Positions 46,380 to 54,729 of a stretch of 64,000 nt of DNA are shown piece after piece. The notes under the pieces were generated by a model. The model searched no databases, was not told where the DNA came from, and saw only the letters and a list, made by a program, of their open reading frames with translations. Each line of letters opens with the position of its first letter. Position 1 is the stretch's first letter. This stretch comes from Mucilaginibacter sp. (GTDB taxonomy: Bacteria; Bacteroidota; Bacteroidia; Sphingobacteriales; Sphingobacteriaceae), in contig JAUCSE010000031.1 in the NCBI GenBank assembly GCA_030445275.1, forward strand, positions 104,461-168,460. Reading direction: 5' to 3'. The position numbers and the translations under genes were made by a program.

Positions 46380-47294
46380 ATGAAATTTTCACTTTTAGTA
46401 CTGTTTTGTTCTCTTTTTGCAGCATCAACTATTGTACAAGCACAAGCGGTAAAGCAGGCTTATGAATTAGACTATAAAGCTGATTCGCTTGCCTTGGCTG
46501 GCAATGTTAAAGATGCGATAAGCAACTATCTTAAATCTGCTAATCAATTACCAGGTCCCGGATTTAATTTCAAAAATGTTGCTCATCTGTATTTAAAAAA
46601 CAATGATCAAAAAAATGCAAAAACATACATTGATAAAGCGGTGCAATATGGGATAACTATAGATCAGTTAAATGCCGATACTTTAGTAAAAGCTTACCTG
46701 GCCCAAATAAACTACGACAAGGATTATACTAAACTCAGAATAATATATAACCGCCAGATACCATACCCGGATCAAAGGACCGAGATACTGCAAATGCTTG
46801 AACGCGATCAGCTGGTAAGGGATTTAATTGGAAGGGTTGATATCAAAATATTGAATAATATTATAAGCGAAACCGATTCTGCTAACATGGATGAACTTCG
46901 CGATATCATCAAGCAAATTGGCTTTCCGGGATTCAGGCAGATAGGTCCTGATGCAGCAAGTAGTTTGTTTGGATTAATTACGCATGCCACTAATGATGCC
47001 CACCATGGTGCACAGAACTTTGCCTTTTTAGAACCATTGATGAAGGAGCAGGTTTTAGCCGGTAATTTCCCGCCGATGTATTTGGCTATTTTAATTGACC
47101 GATATAACTATCTTAAATTTAAAACCCAGGTTTATGGCACATACTGGGAGTTTGAGCCCGCCAAAAATGCCATGATAGTCAGAAAAATAGCCGACGTAGC
47201 GCAGGTAGATCAACGACGGGCCGCCATCTTTTTACCACCACTGTACAAGAGCCGAAGCAAAAAAATGATCCTGGCTGACGACTATACGAAATAG
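46380..47294 (+). CDS. Secreted protein with TPR-like N-terminus and DUF6624-like C-terminus
   Basis: 304 aa. Signal peptide ending IVQAQ. Residues 25-90 form TPR-like helical hairpins (YKADSLALAGNVKDAISNYLKSANQ; NVAHLYLKNNDQKNAKTYIDKAV). The C-terminal part with LIDRYNYLKFKTQVYG and HATNDAHHGAQNFAFLEPLMKEQVLAGNFP resembles DUF6624. No catalytic function known. Confidence 0.7.
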   Translation: MKFSLLVLFCSLFAASTIVQAQAVKQAYELDYKADSLALAGNVKDAISNYLKSANQLPGPGFNFKNVAHLYLKNNDQKNAKTYIDKAVQYGITIDQLNADTLVKAYLAQINYDKDYTKLRIIYNRQIPYPDQRTEILQMLERDQLVRDLIGRVDIKILNNIISETDSANMDELRDIIKQIGFPGFRQIGPDAASSLFGLITHATNDAHHGAQNFAFLEPLMKEQVLAGNFPPMYLAILIDRYNYLKFKTQVYGTYWEFEPAKNAMIVRKIADVAQVDQRRAAIFLPPLYKSRSKKMILADDYTK

Positions 47295-47385
47295 CATGTC
47301 CCATTTTATTGTCGGCTTTGCCACAACATTGTGCAGGTAAAAATTGTTATAGCAGCTTTACAGAATTATATATCTTTAAACCGGA

Positions 47386-48354
47386 ATGGTTAAAATAAAT
47401 CAAAGAACAATAATTGCCCTTGGTGCAATACTGCTGTCGACAGTTACAATTATCAATTCGGGCTGCAATAGTGCAAATTCCAATAAGCACGAAAAACAAC
47501 TCATATCATTCAAACATCTTAATGGCATAAACTATAGCGAGGTGGCCAGGCGACAAAAAAATGGTCTGTCGTTTAATGAGTATGGTTACCAATTGGAACC
47601 CCAGTGGAAAATGAAATTCGTTTCAGACGATTCGGTAAGCATTTACAGTCCCACAAAAAAGGACTTTATAAACTTTCCGCTTACCCGTGGGTATGATTCT
47701 ATTTTTAACGCGGCAAGGTCATGGCTCAAGATCAAAAAAATGGATAAAGACAGTATCGTGATGGAGATACTTCAGGCCAAAGGCGATTCCATTGATATTA
47801 TGGGCTCCAAAGTTTATATGCTTTTTTATGCCGATGATTATGTAAAAAACGTTTTGCACACCGATACAGCCACGCTACGACACCCCAGCCGCAAGGATAC
47901 CCTGTTTGTAAAGTCATTAGCCGAAAAAGCCAATAGCGATATTGCCAAAGCATTTTCGGCACGGCAACCAGTTCAGCTAATCAGCAAAAGTCCGCTGGTA
48001 AAAGTGCAGCAACAACACACCAAGCCCGATATCATGAATAAGTTTGATGCATCAGACGATTATCTTGACCCTACTTTCGATATCACTATTAATAAAGCAT
48101 ATGCCGATTTTTATTATTCGTTTTCAGTTACTGTTGATGATAAAGGGCTAATGCATTATGGCAAACCATTAATTGATTTTTTGGGCGAGGAAGATGCTAA
48201 AAATAATTATATCCGTGTTTCAAAGGGTATCATGGATAGCTATTTTAAACTTTACCTGAAAACCTTACCCGGTACTACTTTGGGCTTTCCGCACGCAAGC
48301 ACTATAAGCATACACGTACAAGGGCTAACCACGATAGGTGTTCGGAAGAAATAA
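47386..48354 (+). CDS. Unknown lipoprotein
   Basis: 322 aa. Lipobox INSGC near residue 27. The rest is an alpha/beta mix with YQLEPQWKMKFVSDDSVSIYSPTKKDFINFPLTRGYDSIFNAARSW and a C-terminal repeat-like KAYADFYYSFSVTVDDKGLMHYGKPLIDF. Its last strand (LGFPHASTISIHVQG) may be TonB-C-like, but I do not assign a family. Same direction as the DUF6624 gene, 91 bp later. Confidence 0.65.
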   Translation: MVKINQRTIIALGAILLSTVTIINSGCNSANSNKHEKQLISFKHLNGINYSEVARRQKNGLSFNEYGYQLEPQWKMKFVSDDSVSIYSPTKKDFINFPLTRGYDSIFNAARSWLKIKKMDKDSIVMEILQAKGDSIDIMGSKVYMLFYADDYVKNVLHTDTATLRHPSRKDTLFVKSLAEKANSDIAKAFSARQPVQLISKSPLVKVQQQHTKPDIMNKFDASDDYLDPTFDITINKAYADFYYSFSVTVDDKGLMHYGKPLIDFLGEEDAKNNYIRVSKGIMDSYFKLYLKTLPGTTLGFPHASTISIHVQGLTTIGVRKK

Positions 48355-48360
48355 GAAGGT

Positions 48361-48499
48361 TGTCATTTCGATAGAGCCGGGGCGGCAAGAGCATGGGGCG
48401 AAAGAGAAATCTTATACATAATGCAAAGCTTTAATAGCATATCGTATAAGATTTCTCCTCACGCCATCACTCTGCCCGTCGCTGTTCGTCGAAATGACA
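48361..48499. repeat. Palindromic intergenic element, TGTCATTTCGA family (139 bp)
   Basis: Ends are TGTCATTTCGA (48361-48371) and TCGAAATGACA (48489-48499); an inner GAGAAATCTTATAC / GTATAAGATTTCTC pair sits at the centre. Same plan as the element at 50839-50956. Confidence 0.8.
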
Positions 48500-48543
48500 T
48501 TTTGATTTTTCTTATCCCTAACTCACGTTATACTATAAACCCA

Positions 48544-49431
48544 TCATTCTTTTTCCACAATATTCATCAGCTCCTCACTAAATAAAATAGCGGCCTTTTT
48601 ACGGTAAACCCCTTTTTGCCACAGAATGTATGATTGCTTTTTCACCTCCTGACCGGCTATAGGAATGGCAACCAGCTTATCCCACCCTATTAAAGTTTTC
48701 TCATTCAAAATAGTTGCCCACTGACCGTCTTGCACTAACGACAGCAAGGAGTGTACGTCATTCAGCTCTATCTTGATATTAGGAACCATTTTATGCTTAT
48801 AAAACAGCTCGTTAATAAACGTGCGCGAGCTAAAACCCTTGCCCGGCAATATCAACTCAAGCTCGGCCAGCTGCTTCAGATCTACATTTTTTAGTTGGGC
48901 CAGGGGATTATTTTTGGCAACCACCATCACAATGCTCGAGCTAAACAGGGGCTGCATTTCCAGATCTTCATCGTCTGATTCATTGTGAAAAGCTACAATT
49001 ACATCCAACTCAGCCAGGCGAAGTTTTTTCTCCAACTCCTCATGATTATCATAAGTGATGAAAATTTTAATACCCGGATACTTGGTCGAAAACGGGGCAA
49101 GTACCGGTAATAACAAGGAGGTAAAAGCATAAGATACACCTATGTTTAATACACCCGTGGCCGCATTGTTAAGTTCGGCAATGGTCTGTTTGCTTTTTTG
49201 TGCCTCCATCAATATTTTACGGGCATAGGCTAAAAATACATGCCCGGCCTCGGTAATACGTACGTGCTTGCCAATACGATCAAACAGCAACATCCCTAAT
49301 TCGCCCTCCAGCTGTTTAATTTGTTGCGATAAGGTGCTTTGGGTAATAAATACTTCGGCGGCAGCCTCCGTAAAATTCATGGTTTCGGTAGCTTTAACAA
49401 AATACTGCAATTGTCTGAATTCCATAATCAA
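48544..49431 (-). CDS. LysR-family transcriptional regulator
   Basis: 295 aa. LysR winged helix EFRQLQYFVKATETMNFTEAAAEVFITQSTLSQQIKQLEGELGMLLFDR, then a periplasmic-binding-protein-like effector domain (AELDVIVAFHNE, MVVAKNNPLAQLKNVDL, LPGKGFSSRTF). CynR/CysL-type organisation. Divergent from the MFS gene at 49567, its likely target. The third codon is also Met and may be the start. Confidence 0.9.
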   Translation of the reverse strand: MIMEFRQLQYFVKATETMNFTEAAAEVFITQSTLSQQIKQLEGELGMLLFDRIGKHVRITEAGHVFLAYARKILMEAQKSKQTIAELNNAATGVLNIGVSYAFTSLLLPVLAPFSTKYPGIKIFITYDNHEELEKKLRLAELDVIVAFHNESDDEDLEMQPLFSSSIVMVVAKNNPLAQLKNVDLKQLAELELILPGKGFSSRTFINELFYKHKMVPNIKIELNDVHSLLSLVQDGQWATILNEKTLIGWDKLVAIPIAGQEVKKQSYILWQKGVYRKKAAILFSEELMNIVEKE

Positions 49432-49469
49432 TCGTTTTTACTAATCAATCCTATTAAAACAATCTATTT

Positions 49470-49500
49470 TACAAATATATCATCATTGCCGATATTTGTA
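49470..49500. promoter_or_regulatory. LysR/MFS divergent operator-promoter
   Basis: Perfect 9-bp inverted repeat TACAAATAT (49470-49478), N13, ATATTTGTA (49492-49500), close to the T-N11-A LysR pattern. GATATTTG (49491-49498) is a one-mismatch -7 box for the MFS gene, and TATATTTG on the minus strand (49479-49472) is a perfect -7 for lysR, so both promoters overlap the operator. AATCAATC also repeats at 49426 and 49443. Confidence 0.55.
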
Positions 49501-49566
49501 CTATAAAGAATTTCAATAGTCTTGCATTAAGATCTCCCCTGAATTGCTTTTGTTATGAATGAATAA

Positions 49567-50805
49567 ATGAACATCTTCCGCTCCTTAAAGTACCGTAATT
49601 TCAAGCTGTTTTTTTACGGTCAGTCTATCTCCCTCATCGGCACCTGGATGCAAAAAACAGCTGTTAGCTGGCTGGTTTACCGGCTTACAGGTTCGGCGCT
49701 GTTATTGGGTGTGGTTAGCTTTGTAAGCCTGATCCCATCATTGATATTGGCTCCATACGCCGGTAGCATTGTCGACAGGCATAACCGCTACCGTATCCTG
49801 GTTATTACACAGGTAATATCCATGCTACAAGCCGGCGCGCTGGCATTTATGATACTGTTTAAGGTTTATAATATCCCGGCCATCATTGGGCTAAGCCTGG
49901 TACAGGGTATTATTAATGCTTTCGATGTTACCTGCCGCCAGGCCTTAATGGTAGAAATGGTTGACGATAAGGAAGATCTGCCGAACGCCATTGCTTTAAA
50001 CTCCACCATGGCTAACTTAGCACGCATCGTGGGCCCCGCGGTGGCTGGTATTATCCTGGGCACCTTTGGGGAGGATTTTTGTTTCTTCGGGAACTTTTTA
50101 AGCTACATACCGGTGTTGGGCTGTTTGTTTATGATGAAGCTGAACACCAGCGCCATCATCAGATCAGAAAAAAGCATCTGGATCGAATTGCAGGAGGGGT
50201 TTAAATACGTATCCGGCGACCGCGATCTGAGCAGCCTGATCCTGATGCTCAGCATCAGCAGTTTATTTGTTATCCCTTTTAACACCCTGATGCCCATTTT
50301 TGCGAAAGATATATTTAATGGCGATGCCAAAACCTTTAGCTGGTTTGAGAGCGCGGCTGGTTTGGGTTCGGTGATCAGCGCGGTTTACCTGGCTACTTTA
50401 AAAACCAATAAAAACCTGATCAAAATTATGATAACCGCCAGCCTGGTTTTCGGGCTTAGTGTTTTGATGGTGGCTTATGCCGGTAAATTATCATTCGCCT
50501 TAATATTTATGGTGTTTACGGGTGTCGGCATGATGGCGCAAACATCAGCCATTAACACTTATATACAAACACACGCTATCCCGGTAATGCGGGCAAGGGC
50601 TATCAGTTATTATGTAATGGCCTACCAGGGCATGATACCTATTGGCAGCTTACTGGTTGGCTGGCTGGCCAGCGGACTTGGACCAAGGCGAGCCGTGTGT
50701 ATTGAAGGTATAATAGGCGTACTGGCAACTGCATTGTTTGTTTTATACAAAAGAAGGCAAACCGAAGCCGGAGATGTTGGCAGTAAAACCGTACTGGCGG
50801 GGTAA
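49567..50805 (+). CDS. MFS transporter (EntS/MFS_3-like exporter)
   Basis: 412 aa, twelve predicted helices. Opens RSLKYRNFKLFFYGQSISLIGTWMQKTAVSWLVYRLTGSALLLG, motif A-like AGSIVDRHNRYRIL, and NAIALNSTMANLARIVGPAVAG: the signature of the enterobactin-exporter-like branch. Probably exports a small molecule in response to the LysR ligand. Confidence 0.9.
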   Translation: MNIFRSLKYRNFKLFFYGQSISLIGTWMQKTAVSWLVYRLTGSALLLGVVSFVSLIPSLILAPYAGSIVDRHNRYRILVITQVISMLQAGALAFMILFKVYNIPAIIGLSLVQGIINAFDVTCRQALMVEMVDDKEDLPNAIALNSTMANLARIVGPAVAGIILGTFGEDFCFFGNFLSYIPVLGCLFMMKLNTSAIIRSEKSIWIELQEGFKYVSGDRDLSSLILMLSISSLFVIPFNTLMPIFAKDIFNGDAKTFSWFESAAGLGSVISAVYLATLKTNKNLIKIMITASLVFGLSVLMVAYAGKLSFALIFMVFTGVGMMAQTSAINTYIQTHAIPVMRARAISYYVMAYQGMIPIGSLLVGWLASGLGPRRAVCIEGIIGVLATALFVLYKRRQTEAGDVGSKTVLAG

Positions 50806-50838
50806 AGTATTATAAATATTGTGATATTATAAAAAAGT

Positions 50839-50956
50839 TGTCATTTCGATGAGCAGAAGGGGGTTGTGTGATAGGGCGAAGAGAAATCTTATACAATAGA
50901 TAAAGCGAACATGTATGTTGTATAAGATTTCTCCTCGTGCCTCGTTCGAAATGACA
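50839..50956. repeat. Palindromic intergenic element, TGTCATTTCGA family (118 bp)
   Basis: Ends TGTCATTTCGA (50839-50849) and TCGAAATGACA (50946-50956); inner GAGAAATCTTATACA and its complement TGTATAAGATTTCTC. Shorter sister of the 48361 element. Confidence 0.8.
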
Positions 50957-50979
50957 GTTTTTATAGGGATTTTCTTCCG

Positions 50980-51067
50980 CTGCCGCAAGCGTCCCGCTTG
51001 TGGCCATCATGATTAGCAGTGTTATTTAGTCAATCGTAGCACACCACAAGCGACACGCTTGCGGTAA
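50980..51067. repeat. REP-like inverted pair, each arm self-palindromic
   Basis: Arm 1 (50980-51003) contains CCGCAAGCG...CGCTTGTGG, itself a hairpin. Arm 2 (51044-51067) is its complement with few mismatches, 40 bp away. Looks like a REP/BIME-type unit; no RAYT transposase in the window. Confidence 0.75.
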
Positions 51068-51086
51068 CGGTGAGGAGTATAAGGCA

Positions 51087-51118
51087 AAAGGCCTTTCCTG
51101 ATTAGGAAGGGCCTTTTT
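51087..51118. terminator. Bidirectional terminator between MFS and dioxygenase genes
   Basis: AAAAGGCCTTTCCT, GATT loop, AGGAAGGGCCTTTTTT: long GC-containing stem with a T-run for the rightward gene and a T-tract for the leftward one. Confidence 0.8.
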
Positions 51119-51125
51119 TATATAT

Positions 51126-52088
51126 CTACATTTTTAAACCGATCTCTCTGAGGCGCTCATCCAAGTATTCGCCGGCGGTAATGTCGGGGTATAACTTGGG
51201 GTGTTCTGCATTGATACAGGTTTCCAGGCTGGTTAAATCCATATCTGATACCGGGTGCAGGAAAAATGGCACCGAGTAACGGGAGTTTTTCATCAGCTCG
51301 CGCGGCGGGTTCACTACCCTGTGCGTAGTTGATTTAAGCTTATTATTGGTTAAGCGTTGCAGCATATCGCCAACATTAACCACTAGGTCCTCGCCATGAG
51401 CCTTAACTGGGAACCAGGCGCCCTCGCGGGTAAGCAGTTCCAGGCCATCAGCGCTCGCGCCAATTAATAGGGTAATCAGGTTGATATCTTCATGTGCACC
51501 GGCGCGTACAGCATCATCGGGCACCGAATCAGGATCAAGAATAGGGAAATAATGCAAAGTGCGCAGTATAGAATTACCGTTATGCACTTTATTGTCAAAA
51601 TAGTTCTCGTCTAAATTTAAATAAACCGCTATTGCCCTAAGCAGGTGTGTACCTGCGCTTTCCAGCTTTTTATAAACATCGCGGGTGGTGGTGTTAAATG
51701 CGGGTAGCTCATCAACCATTATATTATCCGGATATTGTTCTTTAATGGGCGAGCCATCAGTTACGGTTTGGCCTATTTGCCAAAACTCTTTCAGGTCGGG
51801 CGTTTTAAAGCCTTTAGCGGTTTCTTTTCCTTTGCCTGTGTATCCGCGCTGACCAGCCAGACCCGGTATTTCGTACTTTGATTTAGTAACATCGGGCAAA
51901 GCAAAAAGGGTTTTCACTTCCTCATAAAGCTCATCAATCAATTGTTTGCTTAGGCCATGATTGGTAATGGTTACAAAGCCGGTTTCGTTAAATGCCTTGC
52001 CAATATCGTCTGAAAACTGTTTGCGATCGGCCGCGCTGCCATTGATATAATTGTTCAGATCAAGCCGTGGAATATTTACTGTACTCAT
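51126..52088 (-). CDS. 2-oxoglutarate/Fe(II)-dependent oxygenase (isopenicillin N synthase-like)
   Basis: 320 aa. N-terminal DIOX_N region (IPRLDLNNYINGSAADRKQFSDDIGKAFNETGFVTITNHG) and the 2OG-FeII core: Fe ligands H and D in GAHEDINLITLLI, His in KSTTHRVVNPP, and the Arg of SRYSVPFFLHP for 2-oxoglutarate. Fold of ethylene-forming and IPNS-type enzymes; substrate unknown. Monocistron. Confidence 0.9.
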   Translation of the reverse strand: MSTVNIPRLDLNNYINGSAADRKQFSDDIGKAFNETGFVTITNHGLSKQLIDELYEEVKTLFALPDVTKSKYEIPGLAGQRGYTGKGKETAKGFKTPDLKEFWQIGQTVTDGSPIKEQYPDNIMVDELPAFNTTTRDVYKKLESAGTHLLRAIAVYLNLDENYFDNKVHNGNSILRTLHYFPILDPDSVPDDAVRAGAHEDINLITLLIGASADGLELLTREGAWFPVKAHGEDLVVNVGDMLQRLTNNKLKSTTHRVVNPPRELMKNSRYSVPFFLHPVSDMDLTSLETCINAEHPKLYPDITAGEYLDERLREIGLKM

Positions 52089-52283
52089 GGTGATAGTATC
52101 GATAATAAAACGTAAAATTATTTAATTTTTGAGATAGTAGTATATGCAAGGTATAAATAAAAAATTACTAAGTGTATCCACTTATGCCAAACAAGTTTAC
52201 AGATAAAACAATTTCCGGTTTAAACGTTTTATACTTTGTTTGGTCATACCTATATGTATATCAATCATTTTAACCTGATAAAA

Positions 52284-54119
52284 ATGAAATTTGTAAATAA
52301 AATATGCGGTTTAAGCTTAATAGCATTTTTGATAATGCTAGCCGCTCCAAATAAAACCAGGGCGCAGGAAGGTGGATACGTTTCTGACCAGGAGTTTTAC
52401 GATCAGCTGGCACCTTATGGTACCTGGGTTGACGACCCCAATTATGGCAACGTTTGGATACCCGACGCTGAAGATGGTTTTAGACCATACGGTTCGCGCG
52501 GACACTGGGTGGTAACCGATTATGGTAATACCTGGGTTTCTGACTATCCCTGGGGATGGGCAACTTTTCATTATGGCCGCTGGCGCTATGATGATTATTA
52601 CGGGTGGGAATGGATACCTGGCCATGAATGGGCGCCGGCATGGGTTAACTGGCGCAGTGGCGGCGGTTACTACGGATGGGCGCCTTTAACTCCCGGCATC
52701 AGCATCAATGTGTCATTTGGTAATAGTTATCATGTGCCCGATTATTATTGGGTATGCGCCCCCGTGGCCTATATAAACCGACCCAACATTTATAATTATT
52801 ATGCACCACATAACCGGGTGGTTAATATCATTAACCGTACTACCATTATTAACAACACCTATGTTTACAATAACCGTACTTATGCAACCGGTCCGCGTAT
52901 TAATGAGGTTAGGCGGGTAACCCGTCAAAATGTACCGGTGTACAGGGTTAATAGTGTTAACAGTCCGGGTAGGCAAACAAGCATTAGCAACAATAGGCTA
53001 AACATTTATCGCCCTGACATTAAAAGAAGCACAGATGCGCGACCAGCCAGGGTGGTTAATGCTGCCGAATACAGAAAGGAAAATCCCAATAACGGTATTG
53101 CTCACCGGGCAGGCGGGCAGGCAACCATAAACCGTGGTAATGTTGCCAGGTTAGCACAGGTAGCTAAAAGCGACAACAATAAGTTAGTGCGGATCAATAA
53201 TAATCAACCGGGAAGACAAGGACAGCCAAACCAACCTAATACAAGGCCTGGGCAACCGGCTAATCAACAGCCAAATCAACCTAACGTAAGACCTGGGCAA
53301 CCAGCTAATCAACGGCCAAACCAACCTAATACAAGGCCTGGGCAGCCAGCCAATCAACAGCCAAACCAACCTAATACAAGGCCTGGGCAGCCAGCTAATC
53401 AGCAGCCAAATCAGCCTAATACAAGGCCTGGGCAACCGGCTAATCAACGGCCAAACCAACCTAATACAAGGCCTGGGCAGCCAGCTAATCAGCAGCCTAA
53501 CCAGCCTAACGTAAGACCTGGGCAGCGAACATCTCAACCAAATACCCAGGAGGCGCAACGTCAGCAGCAGGCACAGCAACAACAGCAGGCGCAACGTCAG
53601 CAGCAGGCACAGCAACAACAGGCGCAAAGACAACAACAGACACAGCAACAACAGCAGGCGCAACGTCAGCAGCAAACACAGCAACAACAAGCTCAACGTC
53701 AGCAGCAACAACAGGCGCAAAGACAGCAACAGGCACAGCAACAGCAAGCTCAACGTCAGCAGCAACAACAGGCGCAAAGACAGCAACAGGCACAGCAACA
53801 GCAAGCTCAACGTCAACAGCAACAGCAGCAACAACAGCAAGCCCAACGCCAGCAGCAACAGCAGGCACAAAGACAGCAGCAGGCACAGCAACAGCAAGCT
53901 CAACGTCAACAGCAACAGCAGCAACAACAGCAAGCCCAACGCCAGCAGCAACAGCAGGCACAAAGACAGCAGCAGCAACAACAACAGGCGCAGCGTCAAC
54001 AACAACAGCAGCAGCAACAACAGGCTCAGCGTCAACAGCAGCAGCAACGCCAGCAGCAACAACAACGTCAGCAGCAGGAGCAAAAACCGGAGGGCGACGG
54101 ACAACGCACAAGGCCATAA
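52284..54119 (+). CDS. Secreted DUF6600-type (YXWGXW-like) protein with proline-Gln repeats and an extreme Gln-rich tail
   Basis: About 611 aa from the ATG at 52284, which begins the signal peptide MKFVNKICGLSLIAFLI (ending TRAQ); the longer open frame upstream is not signal-like. Residues 30-150 hold aromatic DUF6600 repeats (YGTWVDDPNYGNVWIP, GHWVVTDYGNTWVSDYPWGWATFHYGRW, GYYGWAPL). About 320-410 are six 15-residue units RPGQPANQ(Q/R)PNQPN(T/V). The last ~190 are QQQAQRQ repeats ending EQKPEGDGQRTRP. Probable envelope or matrix protein; function unknown. Confidence 0.8.
   Translation: MKFVNKICGLSLIAFLIMLAAPNKTRAQEGGYVSDQEFYDQLAPYGTWVDDPNYGNVWIPDAEDGFRPYGSRGHWVVTDYGNTWVSDYPWGWATFHYGRWRYDDYYGWEWIPGHEWAPAWVNWRSGGGYYGWAPLTPGISINVSFGNSYHVPDYYWVCAPVAYINRPNIYNYYAPHNRVVNIINRTTIINNTYVYNNRTYATGPRINEVRRVTRQNVPVYRVNSVNSPGRQTSISNNRLNIYRPDIKRSTDARPARVVNAAEYRKENPNNGIAHRAGGQATINRGNVARLAQVAKSDNNKLVRINNNQPGRQGQPNQPNTRPGQPANQQPNQPNVRPGQPANQRPNQPNTRPGQPANQQPNQPNTRPGQPANQQPNQPNTRPGQPANQRPNQPNTRPGQPANQQPNQPNVRPGQRTSQPNTQEAQRQQQAQQQQQAQRQQQAQQQQAQRQQQTQQQQQAQRQQQTQQQQAQRQQQQQAQRQQQAQQQQAQRQQQQQAQRQQQAQQQQAQRQQQQQQQQQAQRQQQQQAQRQQQAQQQQAQRQQQQQQQQQAQRQQQQQAQRQQQQQQQAQRQQQQQQQQQAQRQQQQQRQQQQQRQQQEQKPEGDGQRTRP
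53244..53513 (+). repeat. Six tandem 45-bp units within the DUF6600-type gene
   Basis: Exactly 45 bp per unit (53244-53513), in frame, encoding RPGQPANQQPNQPNT and variants. A partial seventh unit follows. Not CRISPR-like: units are contiguous and coding. Confidence 0.9.
53550..54095 (+). repeat. CAG/CAA/CGT-type simple repeat, Gln-Arg-Ala rich coding tract
   Basis: About 545 bp of CAR-dominated codons interrupted by GCR and CGY, encoding QAQRQQQ-type strings. The complement creates a long false Leu-rich ORF on the minus strand. Slippage-prone. Confidence 0.9.
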
Positions 54120-54143
54120 CCTGCTTTAAATATTTATTCATTA

Positions 54144-54180
54144 TAGCACATATAAACTTATATGTTTATATGTGCTATTT
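54144..54180 (+). terminator. Intrinsic terminator after the Gln-rich gene
   Basis: 14-bp perfect stem, TAGCACATATAAAC (54144-54157) and its complement (54164-54177), 6-nt loop, followed by ATTTTTAT. Confidence 0.8.
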
Positions 54181-54208
54181 TTATGGCTTATATATACCAT
54201 AAAACGCC

Positions 54209-54664
54209 ATGAAATACCTGCCTGCTAAACTATCTTTTGTTGTTTTGTTGCTAATCTTATCTGCTTTTGATAGTAAAGCCCAGCGAGCTTCAAAAAATGC
54301 AGTTAAGCATTCTACCCAAATTGATTTTATTGAAAACTCCTGGAACGAGGCTTTGAAACAGGCTGCTGCCCAAAACAAATATATTTTTGTTGATGCTTAT
54401 GCCACCTGGTGCGGCCCCTGCAAAATGCTTAAGGCCACCACATTTAAAAATAATAAGGTAGCTGACTTTTATAATAGCAATTTTATCAATGTAGCTATTG
54501 ATATGGAAAAGGGAATGGGTCCGGCCCTTGCCGCGCAATGGGGTTTACGAGCCTACCCAACATTGATTATTTTTAGCCCTAAGGGGAAACCGGTTTCAGG
54601 TACAGTGGGATTTCTTAAAGCCGATGACCTGCTAGCATTTGGAGTGCAGGCTTTAAATAAATAA
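54209..54664 (+). CDS. Exported thioredoxin-fold protein (thioredoxin_7-like)
   Basis: 151 aa. Signal peptide ending SKAQ; active site ATWCGPCKMLKATTF (CGPC); cis-Pro AYPTLIIFSPKGKP. Periplasmic disulfide or redox function; partner not evident. Monocistron behind the Gln-rich gene. Confidence 0.9.
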   Translation: MKYLPAKLSFVVLLLILSAFDSKAQRASKNAVKHSTQIDFIENSWNEALKQAAAQNKYIFVDAYATWCGPCKMLKATTFKNNKVADFYNSNFINVAIDMEKGMGPALAAQWGLRAYPTLIIFSPKGKPVSGTVGFLKADDLLAFGVQALNK

Positions 54665-54729
54665 TCCTTATCTACCCAAAAGGCCACGCAATTCATTACA
54701 AAGCTTTTTGGGATAGATATCGGAATTAA

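Noticed and set aside
53244..53513. Possible CRISPR array from 45-bp repeats
   Set aside because: The units are contiguous without spacers and encode in-frame RPGQPANQ repeats of the secreted protein.
53184..54104. Long minus-strand Leu-rich ORF (306 aa)
   Set aside because: It is the complement of the Gln-rich coding tract; CAG/CAA repeats read as CTG/TTG give Leu. No start context or promoter.
53506..54141. Minus-strand Ala/Val-rich ORF (211 aa)
   Set aside because: Another frame of the same simple repeat; repetitive composition only.
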